From assembly GCF_000002425.4 (NCBI RefSeq), contig NC_037265.1, positions 9,139,238 through 9,203,237 on the forward strand: a stretch of 64,000 nucleotides of DNA, in the 5' to 3' direction. The notes beneath the pieces were generated by a model. The model made no database searches. It was not told the origin of the DNA and worked only from the letters and a program-made list of their open reading frames with translations. A program made the translations under genes and the position numbers. Origin of the DNA: Physcomitrium patens (Eukaryota; Streptophyta; Bryopsida; Funariales; Funariaceae). This document shows, piece after piece, positions 49,330 to 61,109 of this stretch (its first letter is position 1; the number at the start of each line of letters is the position of its first letter).

Positions 49330-49640
49330 ACTTTTCGTCTCAGTGGTGCCATGCCCGGGGACACCAATGCTGGGTCACAACCATTCGGGCAGAGTCCGGG
49401 CAACAAATCCAATCCGGCAGACAGGAACTTGCGAAGACATGGGGAGGGGACACCATGGCTGACCGGATGTTCTGTTCTTCTTGGATGTGTAAGTTCATCC
49501 GAGAATATTCATCGCCTCCCGTCCCATCAATCGAAGGGGGATCCAATCTCAAGATTTGAAAGTCAAGAATATTCTGGAATCATGACTTTACTTCTGAGCT
49601 GACTGCTAAGTTTGAGAACAAGCGTGCCCACACTATTATC
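49330..49640. other. GC-rich island of unknown nature
   Basis: About 300 bp clearly richer in GC than its surroundings, with short open frames on both strands and no recognised protein. It could be a relic exon or a regulatory island of the host region. Confidence 0.35.
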
Positions 49641-50880
49641 ACACCCCACGGTAAATTTTGACTTACTCATTTTGACTTGATTTGGGGGTCGACTCGATTA
49701 TTTCTTAGAATTTTCCTCTTTGGGGATTAACTTTTATAATTTGCCGTTACCTTTCATGGCTTGAGCGTTCATCCAACCAAGTAAACTCGATTAATTAGAT
49801 AATTTGTTTTTTATTTTTATTTTGAACTGAACGCTTTTTTTTATAGTTGAATGGGTTTGATCACAGCTATTTTTATCTGGGATAATGTTTAAATGTTTGG
49901 GAAACGTGGAATGGACTTCAGTAATGACCATTGCGTCTCATTCATTGGCAATCTGACGAATTAAGATTTCATTCAAGAATGTGTAGATTTGAGCATTGAA
50001 TTGAATCAAAGCTTTAGATATTATGCATGAATAACCAATAACATGATTCAGGTTGTCGTTTCACATTTACACATTTTTTTGTAAGGATACATAACATCCG
50101 AACTTTCATTATGCAACATTAAAAACAATGTGCAGTAATATGCCTAAAATGAGAGCATTTCAGAATACTTGTTGGACTGATATTTAGATGCAAGAAGTCT
50201 TCAAAATTCGGCCCAATTTTTTCACCCAATATTATGTGATGTGAAATTGCGACCAATCACACTTGATTTCAATCACTACAAGCAAAGCATGTTTTCATGA
50301 CCTCCATCAAAAGGTAAAAGTTTTTATTTTTATTAGTTTAATAGCTACAATATGCACTTTTCATCAGAATAACTGACTGTAGGAAGGAAGTTCCACCAAA
50401 CTAGGTGATTTCCGAACCACATTCCACAGTTGCGAAATCTGAAGTTTCTCCCACACAAGTAGCCCTAGATGTCTAGATATGAGCCCCACTTCTTCATGCT
50501 CTTGTTTGCAATGCCATATCAACACGGAATGTGTTGTTTCGGCAACACATTTTCATGATTTTCATGTTTTCACTGTTCCTCTACTCGACCGCTTTTTTCT
50601 CCTTTCACTTTTCCGCTCCCCAAAAAAGATGCTTGTTTCAGATTCATACACCGCATCCTTTACGATAATAATCAAATCACACAGCAGCAAAACTAATCCA
50701 TACAAGCTGGGGATTAGAGAAGTGAGGGTAAATATATACATGGTTATATATAAATGTAGGGAGAGAAAGAGAGAGAATATGGGAGAAAAGAGGGAATGAA
50801 TATTCAAGTAAGTAATATCCAAAACATCTGTAAGTGTGTGTTTTAGTTTATTTATTTATTTATTTGTTTCCACCCATTCT
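49641..50880. other. Intergenic DNA, no gene seen
   Basis: Mixed AT-rich sequence with a TTTA simple repeat near 50850-50870 and no supported gene. Confidence 0.5.
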
Positions 50881-50889
50881 TACGAGAAC

Positions 50890-51221
50890 ACGAGATCACA
50901 CTGGGCCCCCATTGAGTGCCAGGTAGGAAGTTGACGTGGACAGCACACGGCAGGGGATTCGCCACGTGGCAATCGGGTGTTGACCACATGGCCGGGAGAG
51001 GATTGATAAATATTCATCATCCCAGATCTCTCACTCTCTTCCGTCTGTGTGAGCAATCTCTCCAAAGCCCCGCTCGTGGAGGAAAGCCAACTCAGAGTCC
51101 CTTCCTCCCCCCTCGTTCGCCGTTCCCTTCCTACCCGTTCCCGGTATATTTCTTGCTTTAGGGTTGGTTGCCCACGCTGCCTGAACAATCTCACAACGTC
51201 TGACGCTGCTACTGTCGTCGC
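50890..51221 (+). promoter_or_regulatory. Candidate promoter and leader
   Basis: Contains GGGCCC (50903-50908), a palindromic G-box core CACGTG within GCCACGTGGC (50963-50968), an ATAAATA TATA-like box (51006-51012) and then a pyrimidine-rich stretch typical of plant leaders up to an ATG at 51222. The order and spacing fit a plus-strand promoter. Confidence 0.4.
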
Positions 51222-51449
51222 ATGGGGAACGTTGGGAACGTGTCCAAGCGGAGGACATGTCAGTCAGGCATCCAGGCAGCAAGGACAGTGAGTCAGTTAG
51301 TCGGGGAGGAGGACGACGACGACGACTTCGGGGGGTCTTTTGTCCGTCCACATCCGGAACTCAGGCATAATGAGGCTCTCCTCCTGCTCATCAGCAGGTT
51401 TAGGAGGGGGGGGGGAGGAGAGAACGGATGTAGGAGGGGTGACCTCTGA
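51222..51449 (+). CDS. Possible small protein or first exon beginning MGNVGNV
   Basis: A 75-residue ORF starts with MGN, a possible N-myristoylation signal, and continues with VSKRRTCQSG, an acidic EEDDDDDFGG run and an arginine/glycine-rich end. It follows the candidate promoter above, which is the main reason to list it. I recognise no domain. The MGN start and acidic run could suggest an SnRK1 beta-subunit-like first exon, but no matching carbohydrate-binding domain follows in the next 1.5 kb, so that idea is weak. It may equally be a chance ORF in a transcribed leader. Confidence 0.25.
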   Translation: MGNVGNVSKRRTCQSGIQAARTVSQLVGEEDDDDDFGGSFVRPHPELRHNEALLLLISRFRRGGGGENGCRRGDL

Positions 51450-52499
51450 CAAATGAGTGCCACAATCTACCCAGCCCACTCACTCCCCCTTCCCGCCCCT
51501 TCTCATGGATGTACATCAGTGAGAATAGATGAATGATGAAAGATGAATAACATTGGATGGAAGAACGTGGCGAGAGAGCCCTCCCTCCCTCAGTCCGTTC
51601 CTCCCCGCTCTATTCATTCATTCATTGGTTCATCCATTAATTCATTGTTTCGTTCATTCATGTTGTTGTTATTGTTGTGTTTTTGGTCATGTGCTGGGTG
51701 GGTTGACGACGTCGTGCCAAATCATCGCTTATATGAGAGGGGGACCTAGACGTGTGGGTTTGGGAATGTTGACTTGGGTACCCTCAATGATGAGTGGAAG
51801 GAAAAGGAGGAAATGGAAAGAGCAGAGAAGGGAAGAGAAGTGCAGAGAAAAGAAGGGAAGGGAAGGGGGGGGGGTGTTGTTTGTTGTTGTTCCCAGCCGT
51901 GGAGGAGGAGGAGGAGGGGGAGGAGGAGAGCGTGGGCAATCCGGGCTGGGCTGAATCTGTGTAATATGGTGTGTATCCATGATTTGATGATTCTCTGATG
52001 ATTTATCAAATATTAAAAAGTTACCTCCATAGATCAGAGTAAAGGATTCAAAAACCGGTTATTGAATATAATTGAAATGAAGGTATCAGCATCTCAACTA
52101 CAACGGTTAGTTTCAAATTCATGACACTTAGGAATTCCCTTGAGGGAAAAAGTAACCTTTATTAAAAGATCATATTAGTGATCTTTCAGTCATCAGCATC
52201 ACGTTTTACTTTAATTTATAATTTAAGAAACGACTGTAATTGATAAAATTAGAAAATGATGTAATTTGTTGAGCTGAATTAAGTGCACACAAAAGGCAAA
52301 AAGACAGTTTGTTGCAAGTATAAGTTCCCAGTATTCCTGAAACTTAACTTGAGCTTCATATCAAAAAAACAAAACATAACAACAACAACAACAATTTGAT
52401 TAACTACTATTATTAATCTTATCACCAACAACATCATACTAAAGCGGAAAGACATAAAAACAAAAAACCAATCCATACTTGCAACAGGATCATATTTCC
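51450..52499. other. Intergenic DNA with simple repeats
   Basis: Holds ATTC-type repeats (about 51606-51663), a purine tract with a G run (51855-51875), a GGA repeat (51901-51929) and AAC repeats (about 52379-52394). The ORFs crossing it follow these repeats and are not supported as genes. Confidence 0.5.
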
Positions 52500-53056
52500 G
52501 AGCCACGTCACGAACCGCCAATCAGGGCTCACCAGGTTACGCGCCGAGGTGGTACCAGCCACGCTGAACGGGAGAAGAACCACCTAGGCCCTTTTACTGT
52601 GCCCGTTACTTTGACGCGATACTTTTTAAAGGCGACCCCGGCTAGTTTCGGGAACTTTTTTTTTTCCCATCCCACTAAAAAGGCCGTGTGGATGCCGCGC
52701 TCACACGCAGTGGGAGGGATGGAGGAGGCAGAGGTGGGGGGAAAGGGGTTCAGCGAGGGACTAGTAACAGGCCCACAACGGGTGGGCAGAAAGAGGTGGG
52801 CCTACAGGATGACTTCCGGTTAAAACCAGCGCGCCCCACTAAAACTGGGGTTCATCGCCATCGTCGCTTCCATTCCCAGCTCTCTATCTCTGGTTGGGTG
52901 CGGACCCGGCTCTTGTGCTCCCTCGCGTGATCCGTCTGCGTTGCCTCTTTGGCTGCAGTTTAGCAGGTGTCGAACACGCCGATGCGAGCCCGAGGTGCAC
53001 GAGTGTTATAACTACAGCCCTTGTCACGGTCGTGCTCTTCTTCTTCCTCCTCTACC
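52500..53056 (+). promoter_or_regulatory. Promoter and 5' leader of the LHT-like gene
   Basis: GC-rich block directly upstream of the transporter gene. It holds CACGTCA (52504-52510, an ACGT-core bZIP-type site), a CCAAT box (52518-52522) and TTTTTAAA (52623-52630), a weak TATA candidate. If transcription starts near 52655, the leader is about 400 nt and includes upstream ATGs. The last 25 bases before the start codon are pyrimidine-rich. Confidence 0.45.
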
Positions 53057-55562
53057 ATGGCCAACCCATCCACGCGAGAAGCGTTCCAGGTACTGAACCG
53101 TTGTGTGTGTCGTCTGAGTGAGTCCGTGCTGCAGCTTTGGTGGGGCGGTGTGTTGCTGTTGGATCGATTCTGGTTACTGCTCTCTCGTCGGCGTGAAGGT
53201 GTCGCGTGGAGGACTGGGCATGTTGTGTGTGGGGGGTGGTTTCGTGGATGTTGATGTGAAGTGGGGAATTTGGGTGGATAGTCGGTGACCAGCTAGTAGT
53301 AGTCTTCCGGCGCGGACAGTTGAACCTCGCTGCGTGCATCGTAGTGCCTGAATTTTTTTATCCAATTGTTCCGCCTGCCTGTTTTGTTAGTCCGCTAGTG
53401 TACTGCCTCAACACTTTTGTGTTCAATCTATCGCCTTTGGAGGCACATGTGCACATGTCAGTCGTCCGGTAGTGCGAATCAGCTGCTTTGCACATGTACA
53501 CCGTAGTTGCGGTGGTTGGTTCTCCACCAACTTCTCGCCCTGTCCTTCCCTTTCAGAGCTTGACTTTGGCTTCATAAGATTACGTAACCTCCCTTCCCCC
53601 CCTATCAGAAACACTTGTGCTTATAAACTTCACACAAGATTTCAGAAACATTCTATAAATCCGATTACCTTTGTTATTTTTAATGTCCATGTCGGTGGAA
53701 TTGGTAGCGAGCTGATTTGTCCTCGCTCTTACTCCGCTGACAATCGAATGAATTGGCACTATACATGGCGTTCAGGAGCACATGCAGGAGAATGGACACA
53801 AGAAAGTGAAGACTGTCGACGAGTGGCTGCCTGTGACCGGCGATCGCAAAGCCAAATGGTGGTACTCCGCCTTCCACAATGTTACCGCAATGGTGGGCGC
53901 CGGAGTGCTGGGATTGCCCAACGCCATGGTCTACTTAACATGGTGAGGGCTCCTCACGTTTTGTCTAATCCGTCTCAGAGTCACACAGTTTCATGTTGCA
54001 GTTTGCGGCAGTGGGCACAAGTAACGGAATGGCTATTCACATGCAGGGGACCGGGAGTGGTGGTGCTGGTGGTGTCGTGGATGATCACGCTGTACACGCT
54101 CTGGCAGATGGTGGAAATGCACGAGATGGTCGAGGGGAAGCGTTTCGATCGGTACCATGAGCTCGGACAGGAGGCATTCGGACACGATCTGGGCTTGTGG
54201 ATCGTAGTTCCCCAGCAATTAATCGTCGAGGTCGGTGTCGATATCGTGTACATGGTTACAGGCGGAACGTCACTGCAGAATTTCTACAAGCTTGTGTGCT
54301 CAGGCAACTGCCCGATGGCACACCACACAAGTGCCTGGATCGCAATCTTCTCGTCAGTGCATTTCGTTCTGGCGCAGTTGCCGAACTTCAACTCCATTGC
54401 CGGGGTCTCCTTGGCTGCCGCTATCATGTCCTTGAGGTAATTCGGTCATTGAATGCTGTTGCAATCGGCATCAGGTTGGTCGGTAGTATCGACAACGACT
54501 CCCTTAACCTATCGATTTGTGTGCAGTTACTCGACGATCGCGTGGGCCATTCCAGCTTCCTACGGCCATAGCACACCCCTCGTCGGCCCCGTAAACTACA
54601 AGCTCCCGGTTCAGTCTGTGTCAGCGCATGTATTCAATGCCTTCAACGCCCTTGGGACCGTCGCATTCGCTTACGCAGGCCACAATGTCGTCCTGGAGAT
54701 TCAAGCCACGATCCCCTCCACGAAGGAGCGGCCCTCCAAGATCCCCATGTGGAGAGGCGTGGTGCTGGCCTACATCATCGTTGCCATCTGTTACTTCCCC
54801 GTCGCGCTCATTGGCTACTGGGCTTACGGCAATCAAGTCACAGACAACATCCTCGGTTATGTCGGTAGGCCGAGGGGGGTCGTGGCCATGGCGAACCTCA
54901 TGGTTGTCGTTCACGTTATTGGAAGCTACCAGATCTACGCCATGCCTGTTTTTGATATGTTAGAGTCTGTTCTTGTGAAACGCTTCCGGCTTGCTCCCTC
55001 CAGGAAGCTACGGCTCGTCACTCGCTCGCTCTACGTCGGTGAGTGACCCACGCAGATCTGGCGTCTTTTTGATAATTACTCGCTGACCATCTCCGTAGCC
55101 AAGATTGATGACCTTAAATCTCCCCTCGTGCAAACATGAGATGTAATGCTCATCGTTAATGGTGCAGCTTTTACTGCGTTTGTCGGTATGACGTTCCCCT
55201 TCTTTGGAGCTCTTCTTGGTTTCTTCGGAGGATTCGCCTTCGCTCCTACAACATACTTTGTAAGAATCTAGTCTACCGACTCAATGTTGCAGCTCGTTAT
55301 TCTTAGTGATCTCTTTTCCTTTAAGCGCTCGTACTTGTGTAGTGTTTGACTAGGAATTGAAGCACTTATCCAAGTGTTTGTGAAATTGTGGCAGCTGCCG
55401 TGTATCATGTGGCTGTGCATCGTCAAGCCCAAGGCATTCAGTTTCTCGTGGATTTTGAACTGGGTCATCATATTCCTGGGAGTGCTGCTCATGCTGGTTT
55501 CGTCCATCGGAGGTTTGAGGGCGATAATTGTGTCCGCATCAACCTACAAATTCTACGAATGA
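53057..55562 (+). CDS. LHT: LHT-type amino acid transporter (six exons, 453 residues)
   Basis: Proton-coupled amino acid permease of the lysine/histidine transporter-like family (Aa_trans, AAAP), expected in the plasma membrane for amino acid uptake. Exons I infer: 53057-53089, 53776-53942, 54047-54436, 54527-55038, 55168-55259 and 55395-55562. All introns are GT-AG and phases agree throughout. The start ACCATGGCC is a strong plant context and encodes [11 protein letters not shown]. Family signatures: [20 protein letters not shown] and LP in the first membrane segment (about residues 42-62), [64 protein letters not shown], and [11 protein letters not shown] joined to LPCIMWL across intron 5. 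About ten membrane segments are expected. Length fits the family (about 440-450). Intron 1 is 686 bp and the others are 90-135 bp. The tiny first exon is the least certain part. Confidence 0.9.
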
Positions 55563-56660
55563 GCGATCATCTGGATGGTGGATAGGCTCTATCAATCAAG
55601 ATGGGGATTACACCCACATAAAACGAAAGTCGTGATCTTAGATAGAATGCTGGACAGGTTCATCGCAGCGTGTACATTACTTGTGAATCATGGTTTCGTT
55701 GCTTCCAAAGGATTGCTTTTACACTTCTGTAAAAGCATAATGCAGCTCGACCCTTTGTAAAATGAAAAGCAAACGTTTGGCCTTGCTGCCCTGCGAACCT
55801 TGTGAACGAACTTATTTGTCTCCATTCCATGTGTTTCGCGATTCGCAATTGCATTGTATTGCACTTGCATAGAGGGTTCTGTCAATGCATATGTGCCCTT
55901 GCTTAACCTCGTTATGTCATTGTTCGAAGTGGCATGGCCTTCGGCTTTTTGTACTGATATTCTGTTGAGACTGACTCCCTTTCAGCTTCATATCAGAACT
56001 TTGGACTTCATTTCCCAACTTCAGACTGATCTGTGAACCCGTTCTTGCACTCCTAATCGATGAAAAAAGTAGTACATTGACCTCGCTGTACACGTGGATT
56101 TGCAATTAGTCAATCATGCATGGCAGCGTTCGCTTGCTGTTTGTTCGAGTGAATTTGAGAACAGCAGGATGTGTGAAGCACGATACATACAGAAACTATC
56201 CAAGGATATCAGCAAAGAGCGTTCGGAAATGTGGGTTCCCACCGCAGTGGACTCTAAACTCTCCCGGTTGTGGCATTCGCAGCGCGCAACTGTTTCCTTG
56301 CATGACAAAATCGCAGCTAATGTAATAAAGACAAGTGAAATGAGGGCCATGGTTCACAAAACGTAGCAATTATTCAACATCCAAAAGGATATACGCCAGC
56401 AATATGCATCAACAGTGGTACATTAGATGCAGTGAACGGATTTGATACTAAATCTCGCATGGGCTGGAGGAAAATAGCATACCGACTGCTCCGACCCAGT
56501 TGTTTCACTTCCTGCACTGCTTGGAGCATTCAAGCATTGCTTCCTTATGTCGATGCACTTGGTCTAACAATTTTTGCATGCTCCAAGAAGTTTGGATGGA
56601 AAATACTGCTTGAAGTGATACTGCGTGATCAGGGTGGAGCTAGAGAGAGAGAGCTTTAGG
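55563..56660. other. Downstream flank of the LHT-like gene
   Basis: The 3' untranslated region of the transporter must begin here. No clear AATAAA was found close by. The rest is moderately GC-rich with short overlapping ORFs on both strands and no recognised product. Confidence 0.5.
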
Positions 56661-57150
56661 AAATTCTAGAGGTTGTAGAGAATAGATTTATGTTTAAAGA
56701 AAGAAAGAAAAGACCATAGTTGGATTAGGATTTTAAGATGGTTACTTATGTTGTTTGTGGTTAGAATTGTGGAAATGAAACCGTGGAGGACAATTCTTGA
56801 TTGTATAATTGGAGCAGTAAGGTTTTGATTGAATTAAGAAAAATAATAAAATATCCCAAAAACTCTAAGCATACACAACAAGTTGAGTACCATTTAACAA
56901 ATTCTTGTGGTGAGGAAGTGTTTTTTTACTTTCTCTCATAATTATGTTAGTTTTCTATTACAAAGTATGATTAAATTTGACAATACATACAAAAATATGT
57001 AATTATAGCAAACTTAGTTGGAAGAAAAATTTTTATTCTTCTAAGCTTATTCTTCTTGATGGTTGGTCTTTTAGATACTTAGTGGAAAACAAATATTTTT
57101 AAAGGAGAAAATCTACTATCAAATCCATCTTTACAAATGAATAAATAATA

Positions 57151-57184
<34 letters not shown>

Positions 57185-58602
57185 CATTGTAAGTAATAAA
57201 ATCATATTATATCCAAAATTTACTTCCTTGAGAACTTGAGGGTTTACAAAAGAACAAACATATTAGATTTATTAAAAATCATTACAAATAATAGTATCAC
57301 ATCAAAGTCATCATTAATTTATGTTATAGATTCATCTTCTTGTTAAATAGAAATAATTATTCAAAGAGTTTTAGAGAGCCATTTTAGTATGCAAAGAAAA
57401 AATGAGTGATAAATAAAAAAGACTATCATAATAAATAAATATAAACCATACAAGAATTGAATTTTGGAAAGCTTACAAATTTAAATTTTACAATAATAAG
57501 TCACAAAAGTTCAAAATATCCACAATTGGAATCATAATTGTGATGTATCGAGCAATTAGTCAACAATAAAGATATATAGAAAAAAATCTAAGTAGTAAAT
57601 AATATAAGAACATCAAATTTATTAATAATTAACAATAAAATTTGGAATCTACATCCAATTATGACAAGAGAATATGGATGTATTAATAAAAGAAAATCTA
57701 CCAAGTTTTTTGTGATTTAGTACTTGCATACTATTTTCTTGTCTATTTTACAATCCAATATCAACATATAAGGTAGCCAATCTATTGTTGACCATCCCTT
57801 CATTTTCAATCTACAAAGGATCATATTTCGGCTATGTTGGCAATCTCTTATCTACTAAGTTTGACATTTTAAAGTCAACAATAGTTTGGGAGCCTTCCAG
57901 AAATGAATTAAATTCTAATTAAAATAAATTTCTAGTGACTAATAAAAACTAATTTTTGTATTAATAGAGCTGGATACATGTGGCAGCTGATTATGGATTT
58001 GCAATTGCTTTGTTTATATTTATGCTATAGTTGGTATGAGTGCTTCTGATATTTAAAATTACATTAGCCATATGAAAAAAATCCATACATAATTGGTTGT
58101 AAATAAAATGAAGATAGCTTGTGTTTCTTCTCCACAAACAACCAGTCAATTTCAATGTTATATTAGAAGAAAATCACATTAAATAAGAAGAAATTTTTGT
58201 AGTCTTGATATTTTGATTGCTTTTGATTATCTATCTTTACCATTCTAATGTGCACCACTACTATGTATATTTCTTTCCAATTAGCCCATAACTTCACAGT
58301 GTCTAATTAGCTCTTAACTTTGAGTTAAAAAATGATCCTTCAGTTGGTTTTTTTCTTAGAAATTCAAACTGATATTTTTGTAATCAAGGAAAGTGGGTGC
58401 AGAGAAAGAGGAGGGAAAGGAAGGAGGGAAAGAAGAAAAGTGTCTATGTCGGAATATTAATTTTGAGGGATCAAATTTTTGCTACAATTCTATATTATTG
58501 AAAAAAGCCCTAGAGAGGTAATTAATAAAAATTTAAAATATAAAATATAATAAAAATTTAAAATATAGAATATAATAAAAGTAAAAAAAGAAGGTGAGTG
58601 CA
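56661..58602. other. AT-rich intergenic DNA with microsatellites
   Basis: No gene seen. It holds an (AT)n repeat at about 57158-57184, a purine-rich patch near 58395-58440 and a roughly 25-bp AT-rich tandem repeat near 58522-58575 just before element J. Confidence 0.6.
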
Positions 58603-59252
58603 TGTCATGGATATGCATATTTATTTTAATAATTACCTATATGATTAGCTAGAAGTAGATAAAAGTAGATTAATTTTATAATATGTTATAAAAAAAACTT
58701 TTTAGAAGCTTCATAGATGTATTTTCTATTTTACACATATTTATAGTTGATTAGTATGTTATGTTAGGGACCATATATAAGACAAGGATTTAAGACCAAG
58801 GAATGGAGTTAATTAGACATTAAAACAACAACTAGATATAAGACAAGAAGGTCTTGGTTAGATCACAAGAAGCGAGTTGTTGAGACTAAGGATTCCCTCA
58901 GCCTTGACTCCTATATATACTAGGTCCTAAAAAGCTTCTTGAGAAGTTTTTGTGAAGCTAGAAAACAAAATAAGCCTAAGATTCTTCTTTAGCAACTTCC
59001 TAAATCATCTAAAGCCTCCTAGAACCTTCTAAGATCTCCTATGACCTTCTAAAACTTTCTTAGAATCTATTGGAACCTTTCGAAACCTTCTAGAATCTCC
59101 TAAAATCTCCTAGAACCTTCAAAAGCCTTCGTAGAATCTATGATATCTTCTAGAACCTTCTAGAACCTTCAAAAGCCTTCGTAGAATCTATTGATATCTT
59201 CTAGAACCTTCTAGAACCTTCTAGAATCTTCTTTAGTTGTATGTTCATGACA
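58603..59252 (-). repeat. Element J 3' LTR
   Basis: On the minus strand it starts TGTCATGAACATAC and ends GCATATCCATGACA, so its ends are themselves inverted repeats. Its U3 carries the heat-shock-element array, then a TATATATA box at about 58912-58919, then an imperfect hairpin placed as in C and G. These shared features fix the orientation. Confidence 0.75.
58990..59231 (-). promoter_or_regulatory. Heat-shock-element array in the LTR of J
   Basis: GAA and TTC triplets alternate every 5 bp, the form recognised by heat shock factors (nGAAnnTTCn). Seven units run without a break at 59199-59231 and five at 59148-59170, with looser units back to about 58990. Part is a tandem repeat of about 51 bp (59111-59160 and 59161-59211). 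It lies about 80-320 bp upstream of the LTR TATA box in the element's own direction. Confidence 0.75.
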
Positions 59253-59272
59253 TCATTTCTTCTTCTAGCTTT
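59253..59272 (-). promoter_or_regulatory. Element J polypurine tract
   Basis: The minus strand reads AGAAGAAGAAATGA directly before the LTR start TGTCATG. Confidence 0.65.
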
Positions 59273-59788
59273 GACATCTCTGAGAAGCAATGTTGTAGTA
59301 AGTTAATATATGCATAAGAAGTTGAAGATCTGTCACATGGTGTTAGCTATATATTCCAGTTTTTTTTTGCGAGGTAAATGGTTCATAGGCCCTTGTAGCC
59401 ATCAATAGTGCCTCAAGCCTTCTACTTGTGATTAAGCATAAACTTGGGTATTTTCATTATGGAATTGTTCTACAAACACTCCTTCTAGATATCCTTTATA
59501 GGCAGGTTCTATCTCAAACATAATTACCAACAACCTATTACTAGGTATTTCTTGATGTCTTCATGGTTTAGATAGTTCTTTATCTTGAGATCATTTCCGC
59601 AAGCTACTTGGTTGAGATGGTATGACCGGCAAGGCATCTATCTCTTGACTATCCATATCATATAAAGTAGACAAGGCTAAAAGAATATAAATAGGCTATG
59701 GTCATGAACTCAAACTATTGACTTATATTATTCTAAATATTTCACAACTATCACTTCAAAGGTTGCATCCTCCCCTTCTTTATGACGC
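59273..59788 (-). mobile_element. Element J segment after the chromodomain
   Basis: Weak nucleotide similarity to 11431-11974 (C) and 38273-38770 (G), for example around CATCAATAGTGCC. No clear ORF. Confidence 0.45.
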
Positions 59789-61109
59789 TGTCATGTTGTG
59801 ACACAATTATATGGTGAAAATATGACTAAAAATGATTTTTTAATTAATATTCTATTATATTAGTCCAACAAGAATTCAAAATATTTTAATAAGGCTTTTA
59901 TGAAAGCCTCTTAGCCTATTTTCTTATCTTAATAGCAAGTAGTTAAAAGTTAATTAATATTTTTACCTTATAGAATATAAAAACTCTTTTATTACCTTAG
60001 AAAGGCCATAAATTGATAAAATCAAGGTAGAAGAGATAAATAGTTGGTATGATTGATACTAGGATTAAGTTGACACTAGGATTGGGCTAAAAAATCCTTA
60101 AGATAGGTTAGATTGATACCTCGGGGTTGACCATTTCTAAGACAAGGTTGAAATCAGATCTTTGGTCACTAAATTGACCGCTTAGGAAAAATTAAGAATT
60201 CATTTGAAGATTGGAAGTTAGAATTTAAGAGCTAGCTTGAAGCGCTTTCTAGAGGCATAAGGATTATTTTTGTAGGATTTTTGAAAACTTAAAAATTATT
60301 GTTCAAAATCAGGGTTTGTATTGGTGATGTGGGTTTTATATAATATAATTAGGACTAGCAATTTTGGCTAGTTCATACAATTGGAGTAACATCGATAGTT
60401 CAAAAATTTGAAACTATTTGAATTATTAAATATGCTAAATTTATACAAAATTTTGTGATAATCTAACAATGTGGTTTAGAGATATTTGGTTTTTAGCACA
60501 AGAGGGTTTTAGAAGTTGGCAATTTGGAATTGGGTAGGGTTTCTATGATATCTAGAGTTTTATTAGTTGAATCAAGGTGAAATTTGGCATGGTATTGAAA
60601 GACTTGAAGATCAAGTTGCATACCAATTTTGAATCAAAGTTAATGGTTGAAGAATGAAAAATTATTGCTGGGATTTTTGCTTCATTCTTCAAGTTGGTGG
60701 CTCAGTTATATTAGTGCAATTTTTGGAGGTTTTCTCACAATCTAAAAGTTGGATTGGACTGAAAATTCTTAAGCGTATAGAAGACTTGTATTAAAAATTG
60801 CACAAAAAAATTTACATCAAGTGGAAGGTCAAATTAGAAGTTACAGCTTGTTAAAGCTCATTGATTAAGATTGGGACTTATAAGAAAAATTTAAATTGCT
60901 TAAATATGAAAGTAACAAGATATTGAGATTTATATGTGATTAAGGCTACTAAGAAGAGTATTTTTTAGCACTTATGAATTAGAATTTGAATTATATTCTT
61001 CTCATATGGATGAAACCTATTAGGCTTTTGGATGTTTATGAAATACAACCTCACCTTCCACAGCTAAGTGCCCAGTGCATTTCCAAGCAAGATAACATAT
61101 AATACGATA
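59789..61109 (+). repeat. K: diverged solo LTR of the B/E family
   Basis: Begins TGTCATGTTGTGACAC and ends near CATATAATACGATA, matching the termini of the B and E LTRs (TGTCGTGTTGTAACAC and CACGTAATACGACA). Similarity to those LTRs is also visible just inside both ends. Length (1321 bp) fits. ACGC lies directly on both sides (59785-59788 and 61110-61113), fitting a target duplication. Confidence 0.75.

Noticed and set aside
51553-51954. 133-residue ORF and its antisense partners
   Set aside because: Composition follows G, GGA and purine repeats, with no domain and no support.
52479-52930. ORFs of 114 and 80 residues before the transporter
   Set aside because: They cover the promoter and leader, overlap in different frames and resemble no protein. 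At most they are upstream ORFs.
53472-54440. 322-residue plus-strand ORF overlapping the LHT-like gene
   Set aside because: Only its C-terminal part is real coding (exon 3). The rest reads intron 1, exon 2 in the wrong frame and intron 2.
59111-59231. CTAGAACCTT repeats as a plain microsatellite
   Set aside because: The exact 5-bp alternation of GAA and TTC and the U3 position make a regulatory array the better reading, although slippage may have helped it grow.
58603-59252. Plus-strand orientation for this LTR
   Set aside because: Its terminal inverted repeats allow both readings, but the purine tract, TATA-then-hairpin order and neighbouring minus-strand coding parts support the minus strand.
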